Of a DNA stretch of 64,000 nucleotides, positions 1-8,384 are shown one piece after another; position 1 is the first letter of the stretch, and the number at the start of each line of letters is the position of its first letter. The DNA is from Occallatibacter gabretensis. GTDB lineage: Bacteria > Acidobacteriota > Terriglobia > Terriglobales > Acidobacteriaceae. The position numbers were made by a program, and so were the translations under genes. The DNA lies in NCBI RefSeq assembly GCF_001449115.1, contig NZ_LAIJ01000009.1, positions 1,618,114 to 1,682,113 on the forward strand. The letters run 5' to 3'. The notes beneath the pieces are model-generated. The model saw only the letters and a program-made list of their open reading frames with translations. It was not told the origin of the DNA and ran no database searches.

Positions 1-1
1 T

Positions 2-628
2 GGCAGCCTGGGACCGTACCGAAAGATGCTGGAGCCGCAGAGGGTGCATCTGCTCTCGCTGTACCGGCCGGTGGATGTGGCGTTCAAGGTGGTGGGCACG
101 GGATCGGTGGGGCTGAGGGATTACTGCGTTTACCTTGAGGGCAATGGGCCGGGTGATCCGCTGTTTCTGCAGATCAAGGAAGAGACGGCTAGCGGTTATG
201 CGGCTTATCTTCCCCACGCAAAACCTGCGCGCCAAAACGGGCAGCGCGTGGTGGAAGGGCAGAAGGCGATGCAGGTGCAGTCAGACCCGTTTCTGGGATG
301 GACGGAGATAGATGGGCGGCACTACCTGGTACGGCAGCTCAACGACCACAAGGGCAGCGTGGATATGAACGATTTTGCCGGCAAGGGGCTTACGGCTTAT
401 GCGCAGGTGTGCGGTGAGCTGCTGGCGCGGGGCCATGCGCGGTCGGGGGATGCGTTGTCGATTGCGGGCTACGTAGGGGTGGGGGATGGGTTTGCGGAGG
501 CGCTGGCGGAGTTTGGCGCACGATATGCCGACCGGACGGAGAAGGACTGGCTGGAGTTGAAGCGGTCTGGGAAAGCTCGCCCGACTAAAACAGGCTCTGC
601 CGGTAAGAAGCAGCTTAGTACGAAATAA
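2..628 (+). CDS. DUF2252 family protein, C-terminal part (5' end outside window)
   Basis: The reading frame is open from the first full codon of the window, so this is the 3' end of a longer gene; an internal ATG at 26 is unlikely to be the true start. The visible 208 residues resemble the C-terminal part of DUF2252 proteins, a family with a kinase-like fold and no established substrate: a Lys-containing segment (FLQIKEE), then WTEIDGRHYLVRQL and a late helix carrying CGELLARGHARSGD. The tail is Lys/Ser rich and looks unstructured. It ends about 13 bases before a strong promoter for the next gene, so it is probably not co-transcribed with it. The family call is by recognition and is moderately sure. 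Confidence 0.65.
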   Translation, partial: GSLGPYRKMLEPQRVHLLSLYRPVDVAFKVVGTGSVGLRDYCVYLEGNGPGDPLFLQIKEETASGYAAYLPHAKPARQNGQRVVEGQKAMQVQSDPFLGWTEIDGRHYLVRQLNDHKGSVDMNDFAGKGLTAYAQVCGELLARGHARSGDALSIAGYVGVGDGFAEALAEFGARYADRTEKDWLELKRSGKARPTKTGSAGKKQLSTK

Positions 629-641
629 ATGGAAAGTATGC

Positions 642-670
642 TTGACATCTATGTGGGCCGTGTCTAGGAT
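642..670 (+). promoter_or_regulatory. Sigma70-type promoter for the XRE/membrane-protein operon
   Basis: A perfect -35 box TTGACA (642-647) and a -10 box TAGGAT (665-670) are separated by exactly 17 bases. Transcription would start near 677, about 16 bases before the ATG of the XRE gene, giving a very short leader. It is the best promoter match by eye in the window. Confidence 0.75.
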
Positions 671-677
671 TACCTAG
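664..677. promoter_or_regulatory. Palindromic operator candidate CTAGGATTACCTAG
   Basis: A perfect inverted repeat (CTAGG, spacer ATTA, CCTAG) lies on top of the -10 box and the predicted start of transcription. That is where an autorepressor would bind, and the first gene encodes a small XRE-type DNA-binding protein. The repeat is seen; the binding is inferred. Confidence 0.5.
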
Positions 678-692
678 TAAAGTTTGCTTGAC

Positions 693-917
693 ATGTCGGC
701 TCAGATTCCATATCGAATTGCGAATAAGGTGAAGGAGCTTCGGCTGGCTCGCGTGTGGACGCAGGAGCAGCTTGCGGCGGCTGCCGGCGTATCGCGGCAG
801 AGCATTATTTCGATTGAGCGCAACCGGTATGTGCCGAGCCTGGAGTTGGCGCTGATTTTTGCGCGTATATTTGCCTGTTCAACAGACGAAATTTTTCATT
901 TGGAGGCGCTCAAATGA
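693..917 (+). CDS. Small XRE-family helix-turn-helix regulator (74 aa)
   Basis: The protein is essentially a single HTH_3 domain: NKVKELRLARVWTQEQLAAA, then GVSRQSIISIERNRYVPSL as the recognition-helix region, and a C-terminal helix ending in CSTDEIFHLE. This matches the short XRE regulators of the YozG type that are commonly paired with small membrane proteins. An upstream TTG at 684 is in frame, but the ATG at 693 fits the family N-terminus better. Its stop overlaps the next start (ATGA at 914-917), so the two genes are translationally coupled. A palindrome over its own -10 box suggests autoregulation. Confidence 0.8.
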   Translation: MSAQIPYRIANKVKELRLARVWTQEQLAAAAGVSRQSIISIERNRYVPSLELALIFARIFACSTDEIFHLEALK

Positions 918-1150
918 GCCATCCCTTAACGCGTGTTCCTTTTCTAGGGCAGTTTGTCGATGAGCGGTTTTTGGAGCATCGGCGCAAGGCGTCGAGTGTG
1001 GCCGGAATTATCACGGCGGTGCTGGCTCTGGTTGTGTTCGAGTACCGTCTGCTGCGTTATGGCGTTTTCGACTGGGAGCTGGCGGCGGTGGCTCTCGTTT
1101 TTGTGGCGATCAAGATGGGGCTGTTTCTGTGGTATCGGTTTCGCGACTAG
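914..1150 (+). CDS. Small two-helix membrane protein
   Basis: A 78-residue protein with two hydrophobic segments (about residues 27-45 and 55-73), a charged stretch before the first (DERFLEHRRKA) and a basic end (WYRFRD). The 4-base overlap with the XRE gene shows they form an operon. In comparable XRE plus small membrane protein pairs the membrane protein has no firmly established function. I recognise no named family here. Confidence 0.7.
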   Translation: MSHPLTRVPFLGQFVDERFLEHRRKASSVAGIITAVLALVVFEYRLLRYGVFDWELAAVALVFVAIKMGLFLWYRFRD

Positions 1151-1178
1151 AGACTTTGAACTGCTTTTGAGAGGAGAG

Positions 1179-1415
1179 ATGATTATGTGTGGGATCGATA
1201 ACAAGGATTCTAAAAAACTGCGCTGGATACTTGCGCTGGCCAATGGCAGCATGGCTGCGGGATTGATGCTGCGGCTCTTTGTTCCTGCAAACGGGATCAT
1301 TTCGCCTGCTGCGCTCCATTTTTTGGTGGGTATGCTGCTCGGCGTCTCCATTGCACTGAATTTCCATGTTGTGTGGATGCGCAGGCGCAACCGCAAAAAT
1401 GATCTGGCAAGATAG
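1179..1415 (+). CDS. Small membrane protein, third gene of XRE operon
   Basis: A 78-residue protein starting at ATG 1179 behind a clear GAGGAGA ribosome-binding site (1171-1177). It has two hydrophobic stretches (about 17-37 and 42-64) and a strongly basic C-terminus (MRRRNRKN), the layout of a helical hairpin with the end in the cytoplasm. An apparent longer frame from 954 is only the shadow of the preceding gene. It lies 28 bases downstream of that gene in the same direction. Function unknown. Confidence 0.65.
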   Translation: MIMCGIDNKDSKKLRWILALANGSMAAGLMLRLFVPANGIISPAALHFLVGMLLGVSIALNFHVVWMRRRNRKNDLAR

Positions 1416-1462
1416 GCGGGAAGCAGTGTAAATAAAGTAAGTATTGATCGAAAAGGAGATAG

Positions 1463-1648
1463 ATGGCTAAATCCGGTGGCAGGCGAACTCATTTGTTGCA
1501 ACTTGGAGGCGTTTGTCTTGCGGCGGGTGTGTTGTTGTGGCTGTTCAGGCACCCTGTTGGGATGCACTCAAGGGAATACATGCATCTGATCGATGGGTTT
1601 CTGGCGGGTCTTGGTGTGGCGTTTTTGATTGCCGGTCTTGGTGATTGA
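1463..1648 (+). CDS. Small membrane protein, fourth gene of XRE operon
   Basis: 61 residues, two hydrophobic segments (about 10-27 and 43-59), preceded by a good AAAGGAGAT Shine-Dalgarno sequence 5 bases before the ATG. Like the two genes before it, it is a tiny helical-hairpin protein with a basic N-terminus (MAKSGGRRTH). The three membrane proteins are alike in size and topology but not obviously in sequence. Function unknown. Confidence 0.6.
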   Translation: MAKSGGRRTHLLQLGGVCLAAGVLLWLFRHPVGMHSREYMHLIDGFLAGLGVAFLIAGLGD

Positions 1649-1684
1649 GGCTCTGATGTAAGTTTCGTGCCGCGGTGTGACTTT

Positions 1685-1690
1685 TATACT
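1685..1690 (+). promoter_or_regulatory. -10 box TATACT immediately before hemL
   Basis: TATACT ends 9 bases before the hemL ATG (1700), which would put the transcription start about 3 bases from the start codon and give a nearly leaderless mRNA. No good -35 box is visible at the right distance, so confidence is limited. Confidence 0.35.
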
Positions 1691-1699
1691 TAGATCGAG

Positions 1700-3010
1700 A
1701 TGACTACGCCAACTGCAGTACCCGTACGCACACGTTCCCAGGCACTACAAGAGCGCGCTGAGCGCGTGTTTCCCGGAGGGGTGAACTCGCCGGTACGCGC
1801 GTTTCGCGCGGTGGGCGGAGGCGCGCCGTTTGTCGAAAGCGCGGAGGGCGCTTGGCTGACGGATGCGGATGGGAACCGGTACATCGACTACTTTGGCTCG
1901 TGGGGGCCGATGATTCTGGGACATGCGTTTCCGCCGGTGGTGGAGGCGATTGAGCGCGCGGCGCGGAAGTCGGCCAGCTTTGGGGCTTCTACGGCTGCCG
2001 AAGGCGACCTGGCCGAGCGCGTGATGGCGTGCTATCCGGCGATTGAGAGGCTGCGGTTTGTTTCAAGCGGGACGGAAGCGACGATGTCGGCGATTCGGCT
2101 GGCGCGGGCGGCGACTGGGCGAGATGTGATTGTGAAGTTTGAGGGCTGCTACCACGGCCATGCGGACGGGCTGCTGGTGAAGGCCGGGTCAGGTGTGGCG
2201 ACATTTGGGATTCCGGGTTCGGCGGGCGTGCCGGAGGTGGTGGCGAAGCTGACGCTGGCGCTGCCGTACAACGATCTGGGTGCGGTGAAAGCGGCGTTTG
2301 CTGCGCATACGGGCGAGATTGCAGCGGTGATTCTGGAGCCGGTGGTGGGGAATGCCGGGTGCATTCTGCCGGCTGATGGGTATTTGGAAGGATTAAGGGA
2401 GATTACGCGGCGTGAGGGTGCGCTGCTGATTGCCGATGAGGTGATGACGGGTTTTCGGCTGGCGCTGGGCGGAGCGGTTGAGCGCTACAAGATGGCCCCG
2501 GACTTGATTACGCTGGGCAAGATTGTGGGCGGCGGGCTGCCGGTGGGGGCGTTTGGCGGCAAACGCGAGATTATGGATTTGCTGGCGCCGCTGGGGCCTG
2601 TTTACCAGGCCGGAACGCTGAGCGGGAATCCGCTGGCGATGGCGGCGGGGATTGCTACGGTTGGCTATCTGCAGGGGCATGCGGGTGAGGTGTATCCGCG
2701 GCTGGAGGCTACGGCGAAGGCTGTGTTTGACGGCGTGGCGGCTGAGGCTGCGAAGGCTGGTGTGGAGCTGACGACGAATCGCGTGGGGTCGATGGGGACC
2801 TGGTTCTTTACTGCGGATGCGGTGACGGACTACGACGAGGCCGCGAAGTCGGATACGGCGGCTTTTGGGCGGTTTCATCGGGCGATGCTGGATGCGGGTG
2901 TGTGGCTGCCGCCGTCGCAGTTTGAGGCGGCGTTTGTGAGTGCGGCGCATGGGGACGCGGAGATTGCGCGGACTGTTGATGCGGCGCGGATTGCGTTTCG
3001 GTCGCTGTAG
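1700..3010 (+). CDS. hemL: Glutamate-1-semialdehyde 2,1-aminomutase
   Basis: HemL isomerises glutamate-1-semialdehyde to 5-aminolevulinate, the last step of the C5 route to heme precursors, using PLP. The 436-residue length is normal. Visible signatures are [13 protein letters not shown] at the N-terminus, [15 protein letters not shown] for the PLP phosphate, [10 protein letters not shown] with the Asp that pairs with the PLP ring nitrogen, and [17 protein letters not shown] with the Schiff-base Lys (about residue 274). It ends 9 bases before the mntA-like gene, with which it may share a transcript. The call is secure. Confidence 0.97.
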   Translation: MTTPTAVPVRTRSQALQERAERVFPGGVNSPVRAFRAVGGGAPFVESAEGAWLTDADGNRYIDYFGSWGPMILGHAFPPVVEAIERAARKSASFGASTAAEGDLAERVMACYPAIERLRFVSSGTEATMSAIRLARAATGRDVIVKFEGCYHGHADGLLVKAGSGVATFGIPGSAGVPEVVAKLTLALPYNDLGAVKAAFAAHTGEIAAVILEPVVGNAGCILPADGYLEGLREITRREGALLIADEVMTGFRLALGGAVERYKMAPDLITLGKIVGGGLPVGAFGGKREIMDLLAPLGPVYQAGTLSGNPLAMAAGIATVGYLQGHAGEVYPRLEATAKAVFDGVAAEAAKAGVELTTNRVGSMGTWFFTADAVTDYDEAAKSDTAAFGRFHRAMLDAGVWLPPSQFEAAFVSAAHGDAEIARTVDAARIAFRSL

Positions 3011-3019
3011 AATGTCTGC

Positions 3020-3310
3020 ATGAGGCCCTCGGAAGTTCTGCTTGAGCATCGGGATGCGATCCGCCAGATGGTGCTGGAATCCGGCATGGCGAATCCGCGT
3101 TTTTTCGGCTCAGTTGTGCATGGCGAGGACAGCGAGACGAGTGATTTGGATCTGCTGGTGGACCCATCGCCCGAGACCAGCCTGCTGGATATTGCGAAGC
3201 TGCAGGTTCGCCTGGAGGCTGTGACCGGCATCAGGATCGATCTGCTTACCCCAAAGGCTTTGCCGGGCAATTTTCGCGAGAAGGTGCTGACGGAAGCTGT
3301 TCCGGTATGA
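3020..3310 (+). CDS. mntA: MntA-type nucleotidyltransferase antitoxin
   Basis: A 96-residue minimal nucleotidyltransferase. It carries the complete GSX10DXD signature (GSVVHGEDSETSDLD, about residues 36-50), followed by the third acidic position in IRIDLLTP. In the HepT/MntA toxin-antitoxin family the antitoxin AMPylates a tyrosine of the HEPN RNase and so silences it. The stop codon overlaps the start of the adjacent hepT gene by 4 bases (ATGA), the usual arrangement. The enzyme motif looks intact although its partner gene is interrupted. Confidence 0.88.
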   Translation: MRPSEVLLEHRDAIRQMVLESGMANPRFFGSVVHGEDSETSDLDLLVDPSPETSLLDIAKLQVRLEAVTGIRIDLLTPKALPGNFREKVLTEAVPV

Positions 3311-3669
3311 TCGATCGCAATTTGCGGGCGCGTGATTATCTTGGGCACATGCTGGATGCTGTGCGCCAGATTTAGACATACACAGATGGCAAGGCGCAAG
3401 AGGATTTTCAAGCTGAGCGACTCTTGCAGGACGCGGTGATTCGGAATATTGAGATTCTCGGCGAGGCATCACGCAAGTTGCTCGAGGTTACGCCGGATGT
3501 GGCTGCCCGATTCGGATCGATTCCATTTGCTGCAATCTATGCGATGCGCAACCAATTAGCACACGGCTATTTCACTGTCGATCTGGGAGTAGTGTGGAGA
3601 GTCGTTGAACACGACCTTCCTGAACTTTATCGGCAACTGAAAACAGCCATCGCTGAATTCGACCAGTAA
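3307..3669 (+). pseudogene. hepT: HepT-type HEPN RNase toxin, interrupted by an in-frame TAG
   Basis: Read from ATG 3307, the frame runs through 120 codon positions to 3669 with a single TAG at codon 23 (3373-3375). Both sides match HepT (DUF86): ARDYLGHMLDAVRQI before it and TYTDGKAQEDF...LLQDAVIRNIEILGEA after it. The active site downstream is perfect: RNQLAHGY at codons 81-88 is the RX4HXY motif, with the Tyr that MntA AMPylates. A single C-to-T change in a Gln codon would explain the stop. Translation could restart downstream, but an intact toxin is not encoded. A sequencing error is the alternative. Confidence 0.85.
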
Positions 3670-3682
3670 ATTCTCCCGCGTG

Positions 3683-4429
3683 TTATCCCCAGGCATCAAC
3701 CGTGACAAATTTGTGTGTTTTTGCGTAGTGCTCTAATAGCTGCGTGGCGGCGGTGATGGAGGGTTCGCGGTTGGCTGCGGGCTCGCGGTGGCTGCCGTCG
3801 TGGAGGACGATGTTGGTGGCGTAGCCACGGCTCTGGAGCTTGTCGACTTTTGCACTGAGCGTGGCGGCGATGCGGTTGGCGGAGGGTTCCTCCCAGTCGT
3901 TGGTCATGGCGTTCCAGGTGACGGGTTCCAGTCCTAGCTCACGTGCGGTGTGCAGGACGTGGGGTCGGCGGGCGCCGAAGGGCGGGCGGAAGAAGCGGAT
4001 GGGCTTGCCGATGATCTGCTCGAGTGCGTCGCTGGTGGTGCGGAGTTCTTCGCGGACTTTGTGCGGAGCGGTGCTGGCGAGATTTGGATGCGACCAGGTG
4101 TGATTGCCGATGAGATGGCCGTTCTCTGCGATGAGACGGGTGAGGGCGGATTCTTTGCTGGCGTATTGGCCGACCAGGAAGAAGGTGGCTTTGACGTTGT
4201 GGCGGTCGAGGAGGTCGAGAAGGCGCGGGGTGAAGGCGGGGTTGGGGCCGTCATCGAAGGTGAGGGCGATTTCGCCAGGCTTGCCCGGAGCAAGTTTCGG
4301 CGCTGTGAGGGTGCGGCCAAAGATCTGCGAGGTGGGCCAGAGGGATGCGTAATAGTAGCCGCCGATGGCGAGGCCGGTGACTGCCGCAACGGCCGTTGCT
4401 CCTGTGATCAGGCTTAACCCAGTTCCCAT
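3683..4429 (-). CDS. Polysaccharide deacetylase (NodB/CE4 family), membrane anchored
   Basis: 248 residues. An N-terminal hydrophobic segment (about 5-32) acts as a signal anchor, followed by a NodB domain. The family motifs are present: LTFDDGPNP (motif 1, catalytic base and metal Asp), NHTWSHPN (HxxxH metal ligands), FRPPFGARRP (motif 3) and VLHDGSHRE near the C-terminus (motif 5). Such enzymes remove acetyl groups from N-acetylglucosamine polymers in the periplasm or cell wall; the polymer here cannot be told from sequence. It converges on the broken hepT gene with 13 bases between them. Confidence 0.9.
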   Translation of the reverse strand: MGTGLSLITGATAVAAVTGLAIGGYYYASLWPTSQIFGRTLTAPKLAPGKPGEIALTFDDGPNPAFTPRLLDLLDRHNVKATFFLVGQYASKESALTRLIAENGHLIGNHTWSHPNLASTAPHKVREELRTTSDALEQIIGKPIRFFRPPFGARRPHVLHTARELGLEPVTWNAMTNDWEEPSANRIAATLSAKVDKLQSRGYATNIVLHDGSHREPAANREPSITAATQLLEHYAKTHKFVTVDAWG

Positions 4430-4488
4430 CTATCAAGTTTGCTTGAGCCGTGTGCCGACTGGCAATTTAGAGGGCTCTGGGTAATGGA

Positions 4489-4857
4489 TCAGTTTGAAAT
4501 CTTCCTCGGGAATAATGCCGAAACAGCCAAAAGGAGCACTGCGATGAGGAAACATTTATCCAGTGCCCTATCTGTGTCCCAAAGAGCTGCTAAATCTTCC
4601 CCATAGAAGTGAACCTCAATATAAAAATGCGCGACGAGGAGTATTGCCGCCACGATTGCAGTAATCCGAATTGAAAACCTGGCCAAGAGCAGAGACGGAG
4701 CAAGAAGCGTCCACGTGAAGGTGTGCGGCCAGCATGAGATTGCGGATGGCCCGGAGCACAATCCCATGAAGGCCGTACCTAGAAGGGATACGTAGAGACT
4801 AATCGGTATCGCGGCAACAAACACTATCCAACGAGGTTGCAAAAGGCTCTTGTCCAT
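4489..4857 (-). CDS. Hypothetical membrane protein, four predicted helices
   Basis: A 122-residue hydrophobic protein. Segments at about 11-31, 47-60, 63-83 and 100-116 look membrane-spanning; between helices 3 and 4 is an acidic loop (YGEDLAALWDTDRALDK). No family is recognised. It is transcribed away from panB and lies 60 bases upstream of the deacetylase on the same strand. Base composition is more AT-rich by eye than in its neighbours. Confidence 0.6.
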   Translation of the reverse strand: MDKSLLQPRWIVFVAAIPISLYVSLLGTAFMGLCSGPSAISCWPHTFTWTLLAPSLLLARFSIRITAIVAAILLVAHFYIEVHFYGEDLAALWDTDRALDKCFLIAVLLLAVSALFPRKISN

Positions 4858-5006
4858 ACATCAAATGTACCGTTTGCCGAACCCACGCGAAAACCTCAGA
4901 TTTCAAACTGACCGCCACTATCTGCAATTGGCATCTGTATCGACGGGCGGTATACTGCCTGTGTACGGGCTGCATCCTGAATTTGCGGAGCGGCACTGGA
5001 GATGCG

Positions 5007-5888
5007 ATGAGTCTTACCAACTTCCTTGCCGGTGGCAATCTGCCAACCGGAAATCCCACGACAAAAGTGACTGTGCCTGCGCTGAGCGAGATGAAGCGGC
5101 AGCTGAAGCCGATCTCTGCGCTGACGGCGTATGACTATGCGACGGCGCGTCTGGTGGATGAGGCGGGGATCGATTTGATCCTCGTTGGCGATTCGCTGGC
5201 GATGGTGGTGATGGGCCACGAGAACACGCTATCGATTACGGTGGACGAGATGCTGCACCACACGCGGGCCGTTCGGCGGGCTGTGCGGCGCGCACTGGTG
5301 GTGGCGGATATGCCGTTTGGCAGCTATCACGGGACCATTGCCGAGGGTGTCGCGAATGCCGTGCGCTTTGTGAAGGAAGCGGGCGCTGAGGCTGTGAAGA
5401 TCGAGGGCGCGCGTGTTGAGTTAGTAGCTGCGCTGACGGCTGCGGAGATTCCCGTGGTGGCGCATCTGGGGCTAACGCCGCAGAGTGTGCATCGCATGGG
5501 TGGATACCGCGTGCAGGCGAAGACGGCGGAGGCTGCGATGCGGCTGAAGGCCGATGCGCTGGCGCTGGCTGAGGCTGGTGCGGGTGCGGTGGTGCTGGAG
5601 GGTGTTCCGCGCGAGGCTGCTGCGGCGATTACGGCGGAGCTGACGGTGCCGACGATTGGGATTGGCGCGGGGCCGGAGTGCGATGGGCAGATTCTGGTTT
5701 TCCACGACCTGGTGAATCTGAGCTTTTCTCCGCAGGCTAAGTTTGTGCGGCGGTATGCGGATGCTGCCTCACTCTTTCGCGGAGCGATTGAGCGCTATCG
5801 CGAGGATGTGGAGCATCGCGCGTTTCCGAATGATGCGGAGAGCTATCATTTGCCGAAGCCGGAGTTGGCGCAGGCTAAGACTGCTTGA
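5007..5888 (+). CDS. panB: 3-methyl-2-oxobutanoate hydroxymethyltransferase
   Basis: PanB adds a hydroxymethyl group from methylene-tetrahydrofolate to ketoisovalerate, the first committed step of pantothenate synthesis. The 293-residue protein shows the expected TIM-barrel motifs: LTAYDYATARLVDEAG, LVGDSLAMVVMGHENT (Mg-binding Asp), ADMPFGSY, VKIEGA, HLGLTPQSVHRMGGYRVQ and LEGVP with the catalytic Glu. The ATG at 5007 is preferred over an in-frame TTG at 4983 because GGAG lies 5 bases before it. No other pantothenate gene is nearby. Confidence 0.96.
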   Translation: MSLTNFLAGGNLPTGNPTTKVTVPALSEMKRQLKPISALTAYDYATARLVDEAGIDLILVGDSLAMVVMGHENTLSITVDEMLHHTRAVRRAVRRALVVADMPFGSYHGTIAEGVANAVRFVKEAGAEAVKIEGARVELVAALTAAEIPVVAHLGLTPQSVHRMGGYRVQAKTAEAAMRLKADALALAEAGAGAVVLEGVPREAAAAITAELTVPTIGIGAGPECDGQILVFHDLVNLSFSPQAKFVRRYADAASLFRGAIERYREDVEHRAFPNDAESYHLPKPELAQAKTA

Positions 5889-5961
5889 TTTGAGCGTGGT
5901 TCTATTTCAAGTCGCAAAATGAGGGATCTGGACACACGCTGACCTACATACGAAAGCTAAT

Positions 5962-6459
5962 CTACGGTTCCGCTGGAGGTGCGTCGGGGCAGCGTGCCGC
6001 TGGTGTCAAATGAAAATTGCTTGCATGAAACTGTCGACGCTTCTTGATTATGTCGCCATTTCCGTCAAATACCTCGTACCAACCAGCAAAAGACGCAGGG
6101 TGATATTCGCCTTTAGGATCGCCCTTAGGCAAAGCTTGATAGCTGTAAACGTCGACAAGGTACATTCGATCTAACTTTTGCAGCGTCCGGTGGTAGGGAT
6201 CAGACCGGCCAGACAAAGAGCCTTCGGAGTCCATAAATTTTTGTTCTTTGAACTCCCACTGAGGTGGAACCTTGCATACAGTCAAGGGAATCACGCCCCA
6301 AGTGTCGATTTGGAATGTAGCAAGCGCACCGTCGGCCGGAATACTCAAGCCATCGACAGTCAGTAATGCCCGTTGAACCTGCCCAACACCCGATTTAGTT
6401 CCAATGAGCAGTATGAGTAGAAATGCGGCCAAATAGAGAATGCGCTTCATTTGTTTCAC
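5962..6459 (-). CDS. Secreted hypothetical protein
   Basis: 165 residues with a clear Sec signal peptide (basic MKQMKR, hydrophobic 8-21, likely cleavage near SGVGQ). The mature part has no recognisable domain; it contains two cysteines, a DGNGDIIKKRR turn and a Pro-rich end. Codon use and base composition are more AT-rich than in the flanking genes, which hints at recent acquisition but is not proof. Confidence 0.6.
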   Translation of the reverse strand: MKQMKRILYLAAFLLILLIGTKSGVGQVQRALLTVDGLSIPADGALATFQIDTWGVIPLTVCKVPPQWEFKEQKFMDSEGSLSGRSDPYHRTLQKLDRMYLVDVYSYQALPKGDPKGEYHPASFAGWYEVFDGNGDIIKKRRQFHASNFHLTPAARCPDAPPAEP

Positions 6460-6513
6460 CTGCGGAATTGCCGAAAATCTTTGAGAAAACGATAGCTCAA
6501 CTTTGATGACCCC

Positions 6514-8256
6514 TTAATATCCCGAAGCTTTGCCATAGTGGCTGCGGTGGTCCTGGCCGCCCTGGAGTTCGCCGGTTTTGGGGTCGATGGCGATGCATTC
6601 GCCGTTAGACCAGTGGCCTTTGCTGATGGCGATGTCGTAGCCCATTGCTTTGAGCGCGTCTACTGTTTCCGGCGCGAAGCCCAGTTCCATGTACAGCTTG
6701 TCGGGAAGGTACTGGTGGTGGAAGCGCGGGGCGTCTACGGCTTCCTGGATGTTGAGGCCGCCTTCTGTTGCTGACAGGAAGATGTTTGCCACGGTGGTGA
6801 TGATGCGCGGGCCGCCGGGTGAGCCGAGGACGTAACGCAGCTTGTTGTCTTCAAGCACGATGGTGGGCGTCATGGCGGAGAGTGGGCGCTTGCCGGGGGC
6901 GATGGCGTTGGCCGGTCCCTGGATGAGGCCGAACATGTTCGGCGTGTTCATCTTTGAGGCGAAGTCGTCCATTTCATCGTTGAGCAGGAAGCCGAGCGAG
7001 CCTGCGGTGACGTCCGAACCAAAGCTGTTATTGAGCGTGGTGGTGACGGAGACGGCGTTGCCGTCTTTATCGACGACGGAGTAGTGCGTGGTGTTGTTCG
7101 ACTCATGGCGCGAGCCTGCGCTGGTGGGTGCGGCGGGGAGGAATCCTGCGGGACGGACGAGCTTGGCGCTGGGCGTGGCGGCGTTCGTGGCTGGATTCGA
7201 ATCTATGGTCGTGCGCCAGGCGTCGGCGTATTTCTGCGAGATCATTTCGGTGGTTGGGATGTGGTTGTAGTCGGGATCGCCCATGTAGTCGGTGCGGTCC
7301 ATGAAGGCGCGGCGATAGGCCTCGGTGATGAGGTGGATCTCCTGCGGGGAGCGGTCGCCTAGCTTGGAGAGATCGTAGCTCGACAGAATATTGAGCGTGG
7401 TCATGAGCACGATTCCGCCGGAGGATGGCGGCGGCGAGGAGATGACCGTGTAGTTGTGGAATTTTCCGACGATGGGCTTGCGCTCGGCGACTTTGTACTG
7501 CGCGAGATCCTGCAGCGTGAGGAGGCCGCCGCCTTTTTTTACTTCATCGACTAACTGATGCGCAATTTTGCCGTGATAGAAATCCTTCGGATTGTCGGCG
7601 ATGCGCTGAAGGGTGCGGGCGAGGTCGGGTTGCTGGAAGAGGTCGCCGTCTTTGTAGAGATTGCCGTCGCGCTGGAAGATGCGCTTGGAGTCGGCGAAGT
7701 CGGCGAGGCCGGGTGTGGCTAGTTCGCGGGCTTCTTCTGATGTGAGCAGGAAGCCTTCTGACGCGAGCTTGATGGCGGGAGCCATGACTTTTTTGAGGCC
7801 GAGCTTGCCGTATTTCTTTTCCGCATAGACGAGGCCTGCGACTGAGCCCGGCGTGGCGATGGCTTTGTAGCCGGTGACGCTGGCGCCGGGGAGGATGTTC
7901 CCTTGCGCATCCTGGTACATGGTTTCTGTGGCGGCTAGCGGGGCTTTTTCGCGGTAGTCGATGAAAGTGGATTTGCCGTTGTGTCTGCGGAGCAGCAGGA
8001 AGCCGCCGCCGCCCAGGTTGCCTGCGGCTGGATGCGTGACGGCGAGCGCGAAGCCGGTGGCTACGGCTGCATCAACGGCGTTGCCGCCTTGCTGCAGAAT
8101 TTGTACGCCTGCATCGGATGCGAGATGATGCACGCTGACGACCATGCCATGCTGCGTGCGGGTGGGCTGCTCGCCTTTGTAGTCGAGAGACTGTTGGGCG
8201 GTTGCTGTTGTGACGGCGATGGCGGCGAGGAGTGCAAGGGTGGCGCGGTTGTTCAT
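6514..8256 (-). CDS. ggt: Gamma-glutamyltransferase (glutathione hydrolase) proenzyme
   Basis: A 580-residue periplasmic Ntn-hydrolase that cleaves the gamma-glutamyl bond of glutathione and related peptides after self-processing into two subunits. It has a signal peptide (MNNRATLALLAAIAVTTATA), GMVVSVHHLASDAGVQILQQ GGNAVDAAVA in the large subunit, and the processing site NTTHYSVVDKDGNAVSVTTT whose second Thr becomes the N-terminal nucleophile; GSPGGPRIITT follows. The ATG at 8256 is preferred over an in-frame start at 8334, because the extra 26 residues only translate an intergenic repeat. Confidence 0.93.
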   Translation of the reverse strand: MNNRATLALLAAIAVTTATAQQSLDYKGEQPTRTQHGMVVSVHHLASDAGVQILQQGGNAVDAAVATGFALAVTHPAAGNLGGGGFLLLRRHNGKSTFIDYREKAPLAATETMYQDAQGNILPGASVTGYKAIATPGSVAGLVYAEKKYGKLGLKKVMAPAIKLASEGFLLTSEEARELATPGLADFADSKRIFQRDGNLYKDGDLFQQPDLARTLQRIADNPKDFYHGKIAHQLVDEVKKGGGLLTLQDLAQYKVAERKPIVGKFHNYTVISSPPPSSGGIVLMTTLNILSSYDLSKLGDRSPQEIHLITEAYRRAFMDRTDYMGDPDYNHIPTTEMISQKYADAWRTTIDSNPATNAATPSAKLVRPAGFLPAAPTSAGSRHESNNTTHYSVVDKDGNAVSVTTTLNNSFGSDVTAGSLGFLLNDEMDDFASKMNTPNMFGLIQGPANAIAPGKRPLSAMTPTIVLEDNKLRYVLGSPGGPRIITTVANIFLSATEGGLNIQEAVDAPRFHHQYLPDKLYMELGFAPETVDALKAMGYDIAISKGHWSNGECIAIDPKTGELQGGQDHRSHYGKASGY

Positions 8257-8273
8257 CGGTGAAGTCAGGATAA

Positions 8274-8308
8274 AGGACTGGCCGTCCAGGCGACAGCGCC
8301 TTCGGCGC
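8274..8308 (+). repeat. 35-bp dispersed repeat, copy 1
   Basis: Identical over 35 bases to 8848-8882 and in the same orientation. It contains two hairpins: GGAC-TGGCC-GTCC, and GCGC-CTTCG-GCGC, which folds with a C(TTCG)G tetraloop. Such paired small hairpins resemble REP-type intergenic elements. It sits between ggt (leftward) and the cupin gene (rightward). Confidence 0.85.
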
Positions 8309-8384
8309 CTGAAAGTTCCTTTCTTTGTTTGCATGACGCATAGTGCTGAGGCGTAAATTTGATTCGTTCCTTTGTGGAGGGTTG

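Noticed and set aside
3373..3375. Stop-codon reassignment or selenocysteine-like recoding to explain the in-frame TAG in hepT
   Set aside because: TAG ends several intact genes in the window (for example pheS and hicB's neighbour cupin gene), and a simple Gln-to-stop mutation suffices.
8257..8334. 26-residue N-terminal extension of gamma-glutamyltransferase
   Set aside because: It is encoded by repeat copy 1 and precedes a normal signal peptide starting at 8256.
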